Of a stretch of 64,000 nt of DNA, positions 49,185-58,514 are shown one piece after another. The stretch's first letter is position 1; each line of letters opens with the position of its first letter. Under the pieces are notes generated by a model. That model saw only the letters and a program-made list of their open reading frames with translations. It searched no databases and had not been told where the DNA came from. A program made the translations under genes and the position numbers. The DNA comes from Rosenbergiella collisarenosi (GTDB taxonomy: Bacteria > Pseudomonadota > Gammaproteobacteria > Enterobacterales > Enterobacteriaceae), in the NCBI RefSeq assembly GCF_018494085.1, contig NZ_JABBFP010000009.1, positions 90,680 to 154,679 of the forward strand, written 5' to 3'.

Positions 49185-50010
49185 TGTAACCCCCTTGACC
49201 CGCTCTCTAGGCGCCAAAGTTCAAGGGCTTGATCTCACGCTATTCACTCCCGACACGGTGCAGCAGGTTTATGATCTACTGCTTCAGTACCAAGTCCTAT
49301 TCTTTCGTGGCCAGAAGCTATCCCCTGCTACTCATGCGGCTCTCGCCGCGCAATTTGGTGACTTACATATTCATCCGATCTATCCGAAGGTCGAGACGCA
49401 GCCCGAAATATTGATCCTTGATACCGCCCTTAATGATTTGAGAGATAATGCGTTATGGCATACTGATGTCACCTTTATTGAACAGCCACCGCTGGGATCC
49501 ATCCTCAATGCCATTCAGGTTCCTGAGTATGGTGGAGATACGTTGTGGGCCAGCAGTAGTGCGGCTTACGATGCGTTATCGCCACCTCTACAACAGCTGA
49601 TCGATGGACTCTACGCGGAACACGATATCCAATTATCCTTCCCCGATGAGCGCTTTAGCTCCACCGCTGAGGATCAACAAAAGCTGATTAACGCTCGTCA
49701 AGAGCATCCACCGGTTATCCACCCTGTTGTACGTGTACACCCTGATACCGGTAAAAAAGGCCTATTCGTGACTCCCGGTTTTACCCGCCGTATATTAGGT
49801 GTTAACGCATCAGAAAGTCGTGCTTTGCTGGACCTGCTTTTCGCGCACAGTACACGTCCAGAGTTCTGCGTACGCTGGCAGTGGCAGGCCAATGACATCG
49901 TATTTTGGGATAATAGAATAACTCAGCATTACGCCTGCGATGACTATCGTCCGCAACGACGAATTATGCATCGTGCGACAATATTGGGGGACCGCCCTGT
50001 AGGGCCTTAA
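49174..50010 (+). CDS. tauD: Taurine dioxygenase TauD
   Basis: Fe(II)/2-oxoglutarate-dependent dioxygenase that releases sulfite from taurine. The iron-binding facial triad is visible: His96 and Asp98 (LWHTDVTF) and His252 (TQHYACDDY); the 2-oxoglutarate-binding Arg is in PQRRIMHR. At 278 residues it is near E. coli (283). It ends the operon and converges on the porin gene. Confidence 0.96.
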   Translation: MTINVTPLTRSLGAKVQGLDLTLFTPDTVQQVYDLLLQYQVLFFRGQKLSPATHAALAAQFGDLHIHPIYPKVETQPEILILDTALNDLRDNALWHTDVTFIEQPPLGSILNAIQVPEYGGDTLWASSSAAYDALSPPLQQLIDGLYAEHDIQLSFPDERFSSTAEDQQKLINARQEHPPVIHPVVRVHPDTGKKGLFVTPGFTRRILGVNASESRALLDLLFAHSTRPEFCVRWQWQANDIVFWDNRITQHYACDDYRPQRRIMHRATILGDRPVGP

Positions 50011-50021
50011 TATAGAAACCC

Positions 50022-50043
50022 CCTCAATAACCTAATATTGAGG
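50022..50043. terminator. Convergent hairpin between tauD and the porin gene
   Basis: The stem CCTCAATA / TATTGAGG with a six-base loop sits midway in the 42-base gap between convergent genes. It can end both messages; T-runs are short. Confidence 0.7.
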
Positions 50044-50052
50044 AGGCATAGA

Positions 50053-51192
50053 TTAGAAGTCGTAGCGTAAACGAACCAGGTTCATATCGCCTTCTTTGTC
50101 AGTCGTTGATGCGAAGACATGTTCGTAATCGACACGGAAGCCGTAGTTAGCAAATAACGCCACCCCGACACCATTATCGATACGCTTGTAGTTGCGGCCA
50201 TTCACATACTCAAGACGGTCACCCATCACATAAGGCATGACTGCTTTGACGCCCATCTGCTGGACAGGGAATTTATACCCGGCAAAATATTCCACGCCCC
50301 ACGCATCGCCCGCAAAATAGTTATTCGCATTTTTAAGCTTAGTTTTCAGGAAGTTTTGGTAGTATCCGCCACCTGCTGAAATCGTCCAATTACCCGGCGT
50401 CCACCCTAAGGATGTGCCTACGATATTCTGGTTGTAGTCTTTGCTTTGCCCATGAGCATGATCGTAAACCGTCGCCTTGGTATAGTTCCAAGCGGTTCCC
50501 CAAGATAAATCTTTGGTAATGTGGTAATCGACACCTACAGAGCCGCCACCTTTACGCTTATAGCGCATTTTGTCGCTTGTCAGTAGCGGATCATCACCAA
50601 ACAGATAAGAGGCATAGACATCGACATCACCAACTCGACCTTTGTACTTCAGCATTTTACGAGAGCGATAGGAACCATCATAGTCGCCGTTAACACCGTT
50701 ACCCGGCGCCTGCGCTAACATATCGTCATCCCAAATATCGGTTTTCGCTCCCACCGCATCGTAATAGACACTGTTTTGCTGACCGAAGGTTAACTGCCCA
50801 TATTGCTGGCTCTTCAAACCGGTAAACCACTGGCGGCGCGTGGTATTCGTTGCGCCCGAGGCGTAGTGATTATCCCAATTAAAGACTTTCGGGATATTCA
50901 CCCCTAATTCGTAATAGTTGGTCCAATTTATATCTTGCGTCAGCGCATAGTCGACGCTAAAACGAAAACGCGTCCCGCCATCGAAACCGTTACGCTTATA
51001 AGAGGTATCCTTACCGCCGGTTTGGTGGTTGAACTGAGGACGAATACTGCCACCGACTTTGACATTCAGACGGCTAAGCGGATCACTTGCTTGAGGATCT
51101 TGCTTAAGTAACGTGATTTCTGCTTGGCTGACCGCGGGTAATCCCAGTAAACATAACGCCAAGACGGATGGCGAGAAAAGACGCGTTTTCAT
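50053..51192 (-). CDS. Outer-membrane porin (Gram-negative general porin type)
   Basis: Predicted trimeric beta-barrel porin of 379 residues. The signal peptide ends at VSQA (about 24). Alternating amphipathic strands follow, with typical porin segments RRQWFTGLKSQQYGQLTFGQQ, YDGSYRSRKMLKYKG and GSVGVDYHITKDLSWG. The last strand ends LVRLRYDF with the C-terminal Phe recognised by the BAM complex. Substrate is not evident. It is divergent from the NCS2 permease. Confidence 0.88.
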   Translation of the reverse strand: MKTRLFSPSVLALCLLGLPAVSQAEITLLKQDPQASDPLSRLNVKVGGSIRPQFNHQTGGKDTSYKRNGFDGGTRFRFSVDYALTQDINWTNYYELGVNIPKVFNWDNHYASGATNTTRRQWFTGLKSQQYGQLTFGQQNSVYYDAVGAKTDIWDDDMLAQAPGNGVNGDYDGSYRSRKMLKYKGRVGDVDVYASYLFGDDPLLTSDKMRYKRKGGGSVGVDYHITKDLSWGTAWNYTKATVYDHAHGQSKDYNQNIVGTSLGWTPGNWTISAGGGYYQNFLKTKLKNANNYFAGDAWGVEYFAGYKFPVQQMGVKAVMPYVMGDRLEYVNGRNYKRIDNGVGVALFANYGFRVDYEHVFASTTDKEGDMNLVRLRYDF

Positions 51193-51418
51193 TAATTTAA
51201 TTATCCTGTAAGAAAAAACTGAAATAGTCGAGCAAGGTGATTATCCTTACGCTTTATGACAAAAATATTACTTAATTAGAAAATTCTTAACACTACCGCA
51301 CCAAACTGGTGCCTAATGAGCTAATAAGACTCAGAAATTAATAAATTGAATCGATAATTGCTTACCGAATAGTGTTTTTGTGCCGTTCATTCGTCTAGTT
51401 TTGTCAATTTTTGCATCG

Positions 51419-51427
51419 TTATCCACA
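51419..51427 (+). other. Perfect DnaA-box sequence upstream of the NCS2 permease
   Basis: TTATCCACA, a perfect high-affinity DnaA 9-mer, lies 59 bases before the permease start. A single site can occur by chance. The rest of the 293-base divergent region shows no further clear motif. Confidence 0.3.
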
Positions 51428-51485
51428 TAATTCCTAAGAATGGAACGGTTCTTGCTCAGCCTATAAAAAATTGTGGAGCAAGACG

Positions 51486-52832
51486 ATGTCAAAATTAAAT
51501 AATGAATCACTCCTGTATGGATTGAATGACCGCATACCTGTCATACCCGCTGTCTTTACTGCCGTCCAGCATATGTTGGCAAGTATTGTTGGTATTGTGA
51601 CACCCCCCCTGATTATTGGTCAGGCCTTAGGGCTGACTCAGTGGTTACCCTACCTAATAAGCATGTCGTTGTTCGCATCGGGAGTGGGTACCGTTATTCA
51701 GGCGGTGCGATTTCGGAACATCGGCGCGGGGATGATTTGTCTACAAGGGACAAGCTTCGCATTTTTGGGCGTTATTATCGCAGGCGGCTTACTGCTTAAG
51801 CGGGAGGGTGACTCTGCGGAGCAAATACTGGCGATGATTTTCGGCTGCACGGTAGTTGCCGCTATTATTCCGCTAATCGTCAGTCAATTTATCCATTCCT
51901 TCTCGCGTTTGTTAACGCCGCTAGTCACCGGTATTGTAATTGTGCTGATCGGCATCAGTCTAATTCGAGTCAGTATTACCGACTGGGGCGGCGGGTTCGG
52001 TGCCGCCGATTTTGCATCCCCGCATAATCTTGGACTGGGGTTGTTTACACTGTTTATTATCGTACTGATGAACTGTAGTCGCCGCCCGTGGTGCAAGCTT
52101 TCTAGTATCGTGGTGGGAATCGTTGCTGGGACTCTTCTCGCCTCGCTTCTAGGAAAATTTCATCCACACTTTAGTCCCGATCTATTACCGATATTACCTA
52201 GCCCATTTCGGTTTGGTATCAGTTTCTCGTGGACGGTATTTATCCCTATCGCCTTGGTCTCTTTAATTTCGATTATTGAAACCGTCGGTGATTTAACCGC
52301 GAATTGCATGCTGTCCCAGCAACCGGTGGTGGGCGCAGAGTTTCAGAAAAGGATCCGCGCGGGCATCCTGGGGGACGGTGTCAGTTGTTTAGTGGCGGCA
52401 GTGTTCTCCTCATTTCCCAATACTACTTTCGCCCAAAATAATGGCGTCATCCAAATGACTCAGGTTGCCAGCCGCTATGCCGGCATATGGATTGGAGGGC
52501 TATTTATCCTATTGGGTCTATTTCCGCCCGTTAGCCAATTACTCGAACAGCTCCCCAAACCTGTATTGGGGGGTGCAACCTTGGTGATGTTTGGCAGCGT
52601 GGTAGCTGCTGGCATACGTATCATGACGCGAGAGACTTTAGATAGTCGAGGTATGCTCATCATCGCTCTCTCTTTCAGTGTCGGCATCGGTATTGAATCA
52701 CAGCCAAATTTTCTGAGTGCCATGCCCCAATTCTTTCAAACACTTTTTCAGAATGCTGTGACCAGTGGTGGAACCCTCGCCCTGTTACTTAATTTGCTGT
52801 TACCCAAGACAAAGGAAAATAATGATGGCTAA
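51486..52832 (+). CDS. NCS2-family purine permease (xanthine/urate/uracil type)
   Basis: Nucleobase:cation symporter-2 transporter with about 12-14 helices. The ATG follows GGAGC; a TTG frame start 15 bases earlier is rejected. Conserved NCS2 features are GLNDRIPVIPAVFTAVQHM at the N-terminus, CLQGTSFAFLG, IETVGDLTANC (the substrate-site Glu/Asp region) and the signature TTFAQNNGVIQMTQVASR. Its stop overlaps the start of the 8-oxoguanine deaminase gene, so the likely cargo is an oxopurine such as 8-oxoguanine or urate; this is inferred from context. Confidence 0.9.
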   Translation: MSKLNNESLLYGLNDRIPVIPAVFTAVQHMLASIVGIVTPPLIIGQALGLTQWLPYLISMSLFASGVGTVIQAVRFRNIGAGMICLQGTSFAFLGVIIAGGLLLKREGDSAEQILAMIFGCTVVAAIIPLIVSQFIHSFSRLLTPLVTGIVIVLIGISLIRVSITDWGGGFGAADFASPHNLGLGLFTLFIIVLMNCSRRPWCKLSSIVVGIVAGTLLASLLGKFHPHFSPDLLPILPSPFRFGISFSWTVFIPIALVSLISIIETVGDLTANCMLSQQPVVGAEFQKRIRAGILGDGVSCLVAAVFSSFPNTTFAQNNGVIQMTQVASRYAGIWIGGLFILLGLFPPVSQLLEQLPKPVLGGATLVMFGSVVAAGIRIMTRETLDSRGMLIIALSFSVGIGIESQPNFLSAMPQFFQTLFQNAVTSGGTLALLLNLLLPKTKENNDG

Positions 52833-54177
52833 ACGCCTATGGATTAAACAACCGTTAGCTTGTTTTGATGGGACTCAGCACATAGAGAGCAACGGTATCG
52901 TAATCGAAGGGAATACGATCGTTGAAGTCCTCGCCGCCCAACAGCTCCCTTCTCGCCCATGTGAGAAGGTTTTCGATGCTCGCCAACACGTGGTGCTACC
53001 GGGGCTCATCAATACTCATCATCATTTCTATCAAACCTTAACCCGGGCTTGGGGGCCGGTTATCAATCAACCTCTTTTTCCGTGGCTACAGACCCTCTAT
53101 CCCGTGTGGGCAAAACTGACTCCGCAAGCACTCCGCGTCGCGAGCGAAGTTGCCCTGGCAGAGCTACTACTTTCTGGCTGCACGACCACCAGCGATCATC
53201 ACTACCTGTTCCCTGTTGGCATGGAGGAGGCGATCGATATACAAGTTGCCGCCGTGAATCATCTGGGAATGCGAGCCACCTTAAGTCGAGGGTCGATGAG
53301 TTTAGGAGAAAAGTCGGGGGGATTACCCCCGGAAGAGACCGTGCAAGCCGCTGAGACCATTTTACACGATAGCCAGCGCTTGATTGATCGTTACCACGAT
53401 AGTCGAGAGGGCGCGATGATCAATATCGCTCTCGCTCCATGTTCCCCCTTCTCCGTCACCCCCGAAATCATGCGGGAAAGTGCCATGTTGGCGAAAGAGA
53501 AGGGCGTACGACTGCATACCCATTTGGCGGAAACACTCGACGAAGAGGCCTTCTGCCTTCAACGCTTTGGTTTACGCACCGTCGATTACTTGGAGTCAGT
53601 CGGTTGGTTGAGTCAGAGAACTTGGCTGGCACACGGGATCCATTTCAATGATGAAGAAATTAGCCGTTTGGGGAAAGAAGGCGTTGCCATTAGCCATTGT
53701 CCAGTTTCTAATATGCGGCTTGCTTCCGGCATATGTAGGACACTGGACCTACTCGACGCCGGAGCCACCATCAGTTTAGGTGTAGATGGGTCTGCTTCGA
53801 ACGATGCGTCCAATATGATGTACGAAGCACGGCAAGCGCTTTATCTACAGCGATTGCGCTACGGTACGCAAACGATTACGCCGGAGCTTGTTTTAGGGTG
53901 GGCGACACGAGGAGGGGCAAAAACACTAGGTAGGACAGATATCGGGGAAATAAAAGTCGGTAAACAGGCCGATTTCGCATTATTCACATTAGAAGATATA
54001 CGTTTTAGCGGAAGCCATGATCCTTTAGCCGCTTTACTACTCTGCGGTGCCGACCGTGCCGATAGAGTCATGGTGGCAGGAAAATGGCGGGTGATAGAGG
54101 GCGAAATAGTGAATATAGATCTCCCTGCGCTCCTTAATCATCATCGCGCAGCCGCAAAAAATTTGATCAATTTATAA
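52822..54177 (+). CDS. 8-Oxoguanine deaminase (amidohydrolase)
   Basis: Metal-dependent deaminase of the amidohydrolase superfamily, predicted to convert 8-oxoguanine to urate and ammonia. Metal and catalytic motifs are NTHHHFYQT (strand 1), HTHLAET (strand 5), HGIHF (strand 6) and GVDGSASND (strand 8 Asp). TRAWGPVINQPLFPWLQTLYPVW and GLRTVDYLESVGWL match remembered Pseudomonas 8-oxoguanine deaminase closely. Starts at an ATG-ATG pair behind AAGGA inside the permease stop, giving 451 residues. Hydroxydechloroatrazine-type deaminases are the nearest alternative. Confidence 0.9.
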   Translation: MMAKRLWIKQPLACFDGTQHIESNGIVIEGNTIVEVLAAQQLPSRPCEKVFDARQHVVLPGLINTHHHFYQTLTRAWGPVINQPLFPWLQTLYPVWAKLTPQALRVASEVALAELLLSGCTTTSDHHYLFPVGMEEAIDIQVAAVNHLGMRATLSRGSMSLGEKSGGLPPEETVQAAETILHDSQRLIDRYHDSREGAMINIALAPCSPFSVTPEIMRESAMLAKEKGVRLHTHLAETLDEEAFCLQRFGLRTVDYLESVGWLSQRTWLAHGIHFNDEEISRLGKEGVAISHCPVSNMRLASGICRTLDLLDAGATISLGVDGSASNDASNMMYEARQALYLQRLRYGTQTITPELVLGWATRGGAKTLGRTDIGEIKVGKQADFALFTLEDIRFSGSHDPLAALLLCGADRADRVMVAGKWRVIEGEIVNIDLPALLNHHRAAAKNLINL

Positions 54178-54208
54178 CAACATTTTTTATATTTAGGTAG
54201 GGAATAAC

Positions 54209-55483
54209 ATGCATACATCACCGCTATTATCTCAAACAAGATATTCTGGTCATCGCCTGGCCGGTTATCTGGTACTGAGTACACTACTGCCATTTTGTAG
54301 TTTCGCCGCCTCCAGCGAGATGACCCCAGCTTCAACGCTCGAAGAGGCCATCACTCAAGGTAAGGTGAGTGGAAGCCTTCGCTCCATGTATTATTCAACA
54401 CATAACGCCTATTTCGTACAAGGGTTGAATCAGGACACCATCAGCTACGGTGGCTTTTTGAAATATGAAACGGCTCCTCTTGATGGATTTAACTTAGGGG
54501 TAAGCGGAATTTTTGTACGCGGTATTAACCATGGTGCAGCCAGTCAAACTGTGGGCGAACTGGGCGATAACCAAACAAATATTGGTGAGGCGTGGTTACA
54601 ATGGCAAAACGATGATTTCCGTATTACCGCCGGGAATCAACAGCTCGATATCCCCTTCTTAGGTAATTACGATTGGCGTATCACCCCAATGATTTATCAA
54701 GCAGTGGATGCCGAATACGGACATGGCGAGGATTTTATCCGTGCGACCAAGGTTTTCCGCTACAAATCTTGGGGGAGTGATCGCCAGCAGCGTTACACTG
54801 CGTATAACTCGGACGAAAAGACCAATGGAATGTGGTCGTTGGGAGCGGGGCATCATTGGGACATTAACGATGTCCACCTAAATGGGGTCGCCTGGTATGA
54901 AAATTACAACGATTATAGCGATATTTTCTATACCGAAGGCCATGCCCAATGGAATCAAGCACCAATGCAGCCCGATATCGGTATTCAATATCTGCGTGGT
55001 ACGGGTAATGGTAAAGATGTTGCAGGACCGGTAAATAGCCAAAGTGTCGGCTGGCAGCTCTCATTAAATTTACTGAGTAATCTAAACTGGAAACTCGGCT
55101 ATGATTACTTAGCGAATAATGCCAGTGGTCATCAATACCCATTGGTCACACCTTACTCGCATAATGCCTCCTCAGGCCCTTATTTCGCACAACCCTTCTT
55201 TACCAGTACTCAAGACCTAGGCAATGGTAACGCTTGGGCCACTAGCTTGAATTATAGCGCGACAGAACAAGTGACCGTAGGAACCCGCTATTCATGGATG
55301 GACCTCAAGCCTGCAAACAGCAGTGGTAGCTTACGTCAATCCGAATATCTGATTTATGGTATTTACAGTTTTGGCGGTGCATTGAAGGGCTTAAGCCTGA
55401 CTGATTTTGCAGGAGTGCAAACATCGCCGCTCTATAAGAAAAATTTTTGGCAAAACCGTGTAGCGCTACAATACGATTTCTAA
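54209..55483 (+). CDS. OprD-family outer-membrane porin
   Basis: A 424-residue substrate-specific porin of the OprD family, common in pseudomonads and less so in enterobacteria. The signal sequence ends near CSFAA (about 34). The family N-terminus EEAITQGKVSGSLRSMYYSTHNAYF, the YETAPLDGFNLGVSG strand and the C-terminal NRVALQYDF are present. It begins 31 bases after the deaminase, so it is likely in the same operon and may bring the purine across the outer membrane. Confidence 0.9.
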   Translation: MHTSPLLSQTRYSGHRLAGYLVLSTLLPFCSFAASSEMTPASTLEEAITQGKVSGSLRSMYYSTHNAYFVQGLNQDTISYGGFLKYETAPLDGFNLGVSGIFVRGINHGAASQTVGELGDNQTNIGEAWLQWQNDDFRITAGNQQLDIPFLGNYDWRITPMIYQAVDAEYGHGEDFIRATKVFRYKSWGSDRQQRYTAYNSDEKTNGMWSLGAGHHWDINDVHLNGVAWYENYNDYSDIFYTEGHAQWNQAPMQPDIGIQYLRGTGNGKDVAGPVNSQSVGWQLSLNLLSNLNWKLGYDYLANNASGHQYPLVTPYSHNASSGPYFAQPFFTSTQDLGNGNAWATSLNYSATEQVTVGTRYSWMDLKPANSSGSLRQSEYLIYGIYSFGGALKGLSLTDFAGVQTSPLYKKNFWQNRVALQYDF

Positions 55484-55489
55484 TATGAG

Positions 55490-55513
55490 GCGGGTGCCCA
55501 CCGGGCACCCGCA
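55490..55513 (+). terminator. GC-rich hairpin after the OprD-type porin gene
   Basis: The stem GCGGGTGCCC / GGGCACCCGC is almost perfect and follows the porin stop by a few bases. It lacks a T-run, but its strength suggests the end of the permease-deaminase-porin message. Confidence 0.65.
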
Positions 55514-55617
55514 ATATCGAACAATATATTTGAACAAAGGGAGCAAAACTATTAACTATCCGTCGTTCGGTAAATAAGCCATGCTTAATATACTCACCCT
55601 ACGCAGGATACAAAATA

Positions 55618-56202
55618 ATGAAGAAGATCATCCCTCTCCTACTCCCTATTATTACCGCAAGCGCACTGTATAGCACGGCGTCACACGCTGCGGCTCTTGA
55701 CTATCAACTCGATGCTGCCCATACCTCGATCGTCGTGAGTTGGGATCACTTTGGTTTTTCCCACCCGACCGCTGATATTCCAGGGGCAACAGGGAAGATT
55801 AATTTTGACCCGCAACATCCGGCTACCTCATCGGTAAACGTTTCTATTCCGGTGAGTAATATCGACACCCATGTCCCGGCCTTAACCAAAGAGTTCCAAG
55901 GCAGTGAATACTTCGATACTACCAAATATTCTACAGCGACCTTCACCAGTACTAAAGTGATCCCACGTGGTGAGCATAAGTATGAAGTTCAAGGAAATTT
56001 AACGCTGAAAGGTATTACCAAACCGGTCACCCTTCATGCCACTCTGAATAAGATCGGTGAGCACGCCATGGTGAAGAAGCAAGCGGTAGGCTTTGATGCT
56101 ACCGGTACGCTAAAACGCTCTGATTTCGGTATCGACAAGTATGTCCCTGCGGTCGGTGACACAATTGCGTTATCGATCTCTACTGAGGCCTACGCCAAGT
56201 AG
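55618..56202 (+). CDS. YceI-family periplasmic protein
   Basis: Lipocalin-like periplasmic protein of the YceI family that binds isoprenoid-type lipids in some members. The 194 residues have a signal peptide ending near SHAAA, then LDYQLDAAHTSIVVSWDHFGFSHP, TKEFQGSEYFDTTKYSTATF and LTLKGITKPVTLHATL, all family hallmarks. The physiological ligand is unknown. It stands alone with its own promoter region. Confidence 0.92.
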   Translation: MKKIIPLLLPIITASALYSTASHAAALDYQLDAAHTSIVVSWDHFGFSHPTADIPGATGKINFDPQHPATSSVNVSIPVSNIDTHVPALTKEFQGSEYFDTTKYSTATFTSTKVIPRGEHKYEVQGNLTLKGITKPVTLHATLNKIGEHAMVKKQAVGFDATGTLKRSDFGIDKYVPAVGDTIALSISTEAYAK

Positions 56203-56321
56203 TATTACATCGTTCCCAGTAATCCTCTTATTGGGAACAATTTTTCGCTCTCTCCCTTCTCTGAGCAAGAATTTGTATTATCCTTAGTATCATTCATTTT
56301 TCAAATAAGTAAGGATAATTT

Positions 56322-56975
56322 GTGGGATATTACGAATTCACTTTCCTCAAATTACTGATCGGCTTCTGCGTTCTTATTGCCCACCTCAATCTTACCGGTA
56401 AGACCCAGCTTTCACAGATGACGCCTATCGATTTTATTGGCAACTTCGTCCTAGGTGGGATTATCGGCGGCGTCATCTACAGTGACACCATTCCTCTGAA
56501 ACAGTATGTGATCTTACTATTACTGGGAGTGTTACTGATTAGCGCATTAAATTTTGCCAGTAAGCATATCTCGTCAATACGTACGATCACCATCGGTGAT
56601 CCGATTCCCATTATGAAGAATGGTAACTTTATTCTTGAGAACGTCCTAAAAAGCCGTAATAAACTCGATATTGTCAGCTTAACCTCTCAACTACATTCTT
56701 TGGGTATCAACTCGTTTGAAGAGGTGCGCTATGCGCAAGTCGAACCCGGTGGGCAACTCAGTGTGATCACCAAAGAAGCCACGATGTTTTCAGTTTTGGT
56801 GATAAAAACCGGTGAAATGCGTCAGCATGGTCTAGAGATTATTGAGAAGGATGAGGACTGGTTGAAGGCTAAGCTTGAGGAAAAAAACCTAACCGTGGAA
56901 GACGTCTTTTTAGGCGAGTTTTGGAAGAGTGAGCTAGTCCTACATCTCTATAATGGAAAGAAAGAGACTATTTAG
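56322..56975 (+). CDS. DUF421 (YetF/YcaP-type) membrane protein
   Basis: A 217-residue protein with three N-terminal membrane helices (about 5-25, 35-55, 60-80) and a soluble C-terminal DUF421 domain. Starts with GTG (VGYYEFTFLKLL) behind AAGGAT. Family marks are MTPIDFIGNFVLGGIIGGVIY and the duplicated YetF motif IGDPIPIMKNGNFILENVLKSRNKL. The function is unknown. It ends 28 bases before the lipocalin gene and may be co-transcribed. Confidence 0.88.
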   Translation: MGYYEFTFLKLLIGFCVLIAHLNLTGKTQLSQMTPIDFIGNFVLGGIIGGVIYSDTIPLKQYVILLLLGVLLISALNFASKHISSIRTITIGDPIPIMKNGNFILENVLKSRNKLDIVSLTSQLHSLGINSFEEVRYAQVEPGGQLSVITKEATMFSVLVIKTGEMRQHGLEIIEKDEDWLKAKLEEKNLTVEDVFLGEFWKSELVLHLYNGKKETI

Positions 56976-57003
56976 TGACCGCATTTAAATAAAGGTAATA
57001 GAA

Positions 57004-57537
57004 ATGAAAAATAAACTGTTACTCCCGCTTATCGGCTTAGGTTCTCTCGCTTTACTCTCGGCTTGTCAAACCCTAACACCACCTCGGGGTATTAAGCCTA
57101 TCTCACCCTTTGATATTCAGAAATATCAAGGCAGGTGGTTTGAAGTCGCTAGGCTCGAAAATCGATTCGAGAAAGGTCTGACTCATGTTACAGCAACTTA
57201 TCGCCTACAAGACGATGGTACAGTAGCGGTCATTAACCGCGGATTTAATCCAAAAAAAGGCCAATGGTCAGAGAGTATCGGAAAGGCCCGCTTTACAGGG
57301 AGTGCTGATCGCGCTGCGTTAAAAGTCTCTTTCTTCGGACCTTTCTACGCAAGCTACAATGTTATTGCCCTAGATGATAACTACCAGACAGCTTTAGTCT
57401 GTGGGCCGGACAGAAGCTACCTCTGGCTGCTCTCCCGACAACGCCACTTAACGCCTGCTTTGCGTCAAACCATGTTGGCTAAAGCAAAGCAGGCCGGATT
57501 TGCGACCGAGCAGTTAATCTGGACGGATCAAGAGTAA
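57004..57537 (+). CDS. blc: Outer-membrane lipoprotein lipocalin Blc
   Basis: Bacterial lipocalin, 177 residues. A lipobox LLSAC gives lipidated Cys21. The lipocalin signature is [20 protein letters not shown], followed by [40 protein letters not shown] and the conserved SRQRHL region. E. coli Blc binds lysophospholipids. AAAGGTAATAG precedes the ATG. It overlaps the 3' end of convergent dcyD by 10 bases. Confidence 0.93.
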   Translation: MKNKLLLPLIGLGSLALLSACQTLTPPRGIKPISPFDIQKYQGRWFEVARLENRFEKGLTHVTATYRLQDDGTVAVINRGFNPKKGQWSESIGKARFTGSADRAALKVSFFGPFYASYNVIALDDNYQTALVCGPDRSYLWLLSRQRHLTPALRQTMLAKAKQAGFATEQLIWTDQE

Positions 57538-58496
57538 GCGAATAGAGCGGGCGAGCCACCGGTGTGGATGAACAGCAATGGACCGTCTTGCGCGAAGCGT
57601 TGGGTAGAGATACCCGTTAGTAAGCCAGCCATCGCTTTGGCGGTATAAACCGGGTCAAGGAAGATCCCCTCAAGTTGCGCTAATAAGTTTAACGCATCAT
57701 TACCGCTATCATTAGTATAACCGTAACCGGGAGCATAGAAGTCATCCCATAACTCAAGCGGTTGCTTAAGCGTCACACCGAGTGCCTGAGCGACCGATTG
57801 GCGCAGCGTGTCGACTACGGAAAGTTGTTGGGCGACATCGCGTGAAACCGTGACACCCACCAAGGGAACCTGCGGTAAGTAATGTTCTAAGCCTACCGAC
57901 AAGCCTGCATGCGTTCCACCGCTCCCCGATGCCACGACCACCGCAGCAAGGTCTGGGATATCTTCCACCTGATGCGCGATCTCTTGCGCGCAACCAATAT
58001 AGCCTAGGCTTCCCAATAAATTAGAACCACCGACAGGAATGATATAAGGGCGAAAGCCCTGCGCTTGAAGTAACTCAGCCTGTGCAGCGAGCTGCTCGGT
58101 CAGAGACTGCCCAATCTGAGCCGCTTGTACATTAACACCCAGCAGATCGAGGAGTAAGCGATTGCCGTTCTTTAGGTAGTTATCACTGGCCTCTTGCAAG
58201 GGGTTTTCTAAAATAGCCATACATTTCAGGCCAAGCTTTGCTGCAACCGCCGCGGTTTGTCGCACATGATTAGACTGGACAGCCCCCGCAGTAACAAGTA
58301 CGTCAGCGCCCTCTTGGAGCGCCTCTGCCGCTAAAAATTCCAATTTACGTAACTTGTTGCCGCCAAGGCCCAGCGGCGTTAAATCATCACGCTTGATATA
58401 GATATCGCGTTCAGCGTAATCAGAAAGTCGCGGTAAATATTCAATAGGGGTTGGTGCACCCACTAATTCTATCTTTGGGTAATTATCTATTAACAT
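57528..58496 (-). CDS. dcyD: D-cysteine desulfhydrase DcyD
   Basis: PLP-dependent enzyme degrading D-cysteine to pyruvate, sulfide and ammonia. It belongs to the ACC deaminase/D-cysteine desulfhydrase family. The Schiff-base Lys lies in [17 protein letters not shown] (about residue 47), the substrate loop is [17 protein letters not shown], and the PLP phosphate loop is [13 protein letters not shown]. At 322 residues it is near E. coli (328). In E. coli it lies next to a cystine importer; here it follows polA. Confidence 0.92.
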   Translation of the reverse strand: MLIDNYPKIELVGAPTPIEYLPRLSDYAERDIYIKRDDLTPLGLGGNKLRKLEFLAAEALQEGADVLVTAGAVQSNHVRQTAAVAAKLGLKCMAILENPLQEASDNYLKNGNRLLLDLLGVNVQAAQIGQSLTEQLAAQAELLQAQGFRPYIIPVGGSNLLGSLGYIGCAQEIAHQVEDIPDLAAVVVASGSGGTHAGLSVGLEHYLPQVPLVGVTVSRDVAQQLSVVDTLRQSVAQALGVTLKQPLELWDDFYAPGYGYTNDSGNDALNLLAQLEGIFLDPVYTAKAMAGLLTGISTQRFAQDGPLLFIHTGGSPALFAYS

Positions 58497-58514
58497 TATT
58501 ATCCACCTATTCGC

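Noticed and set aside
51419..51427. Second replication origin suggested by a perfect DnaA box
   Set aside because: A single isolated 9-mer without clustered boxes or an AT-rich unwinding element; expected by chance in a window of this size.
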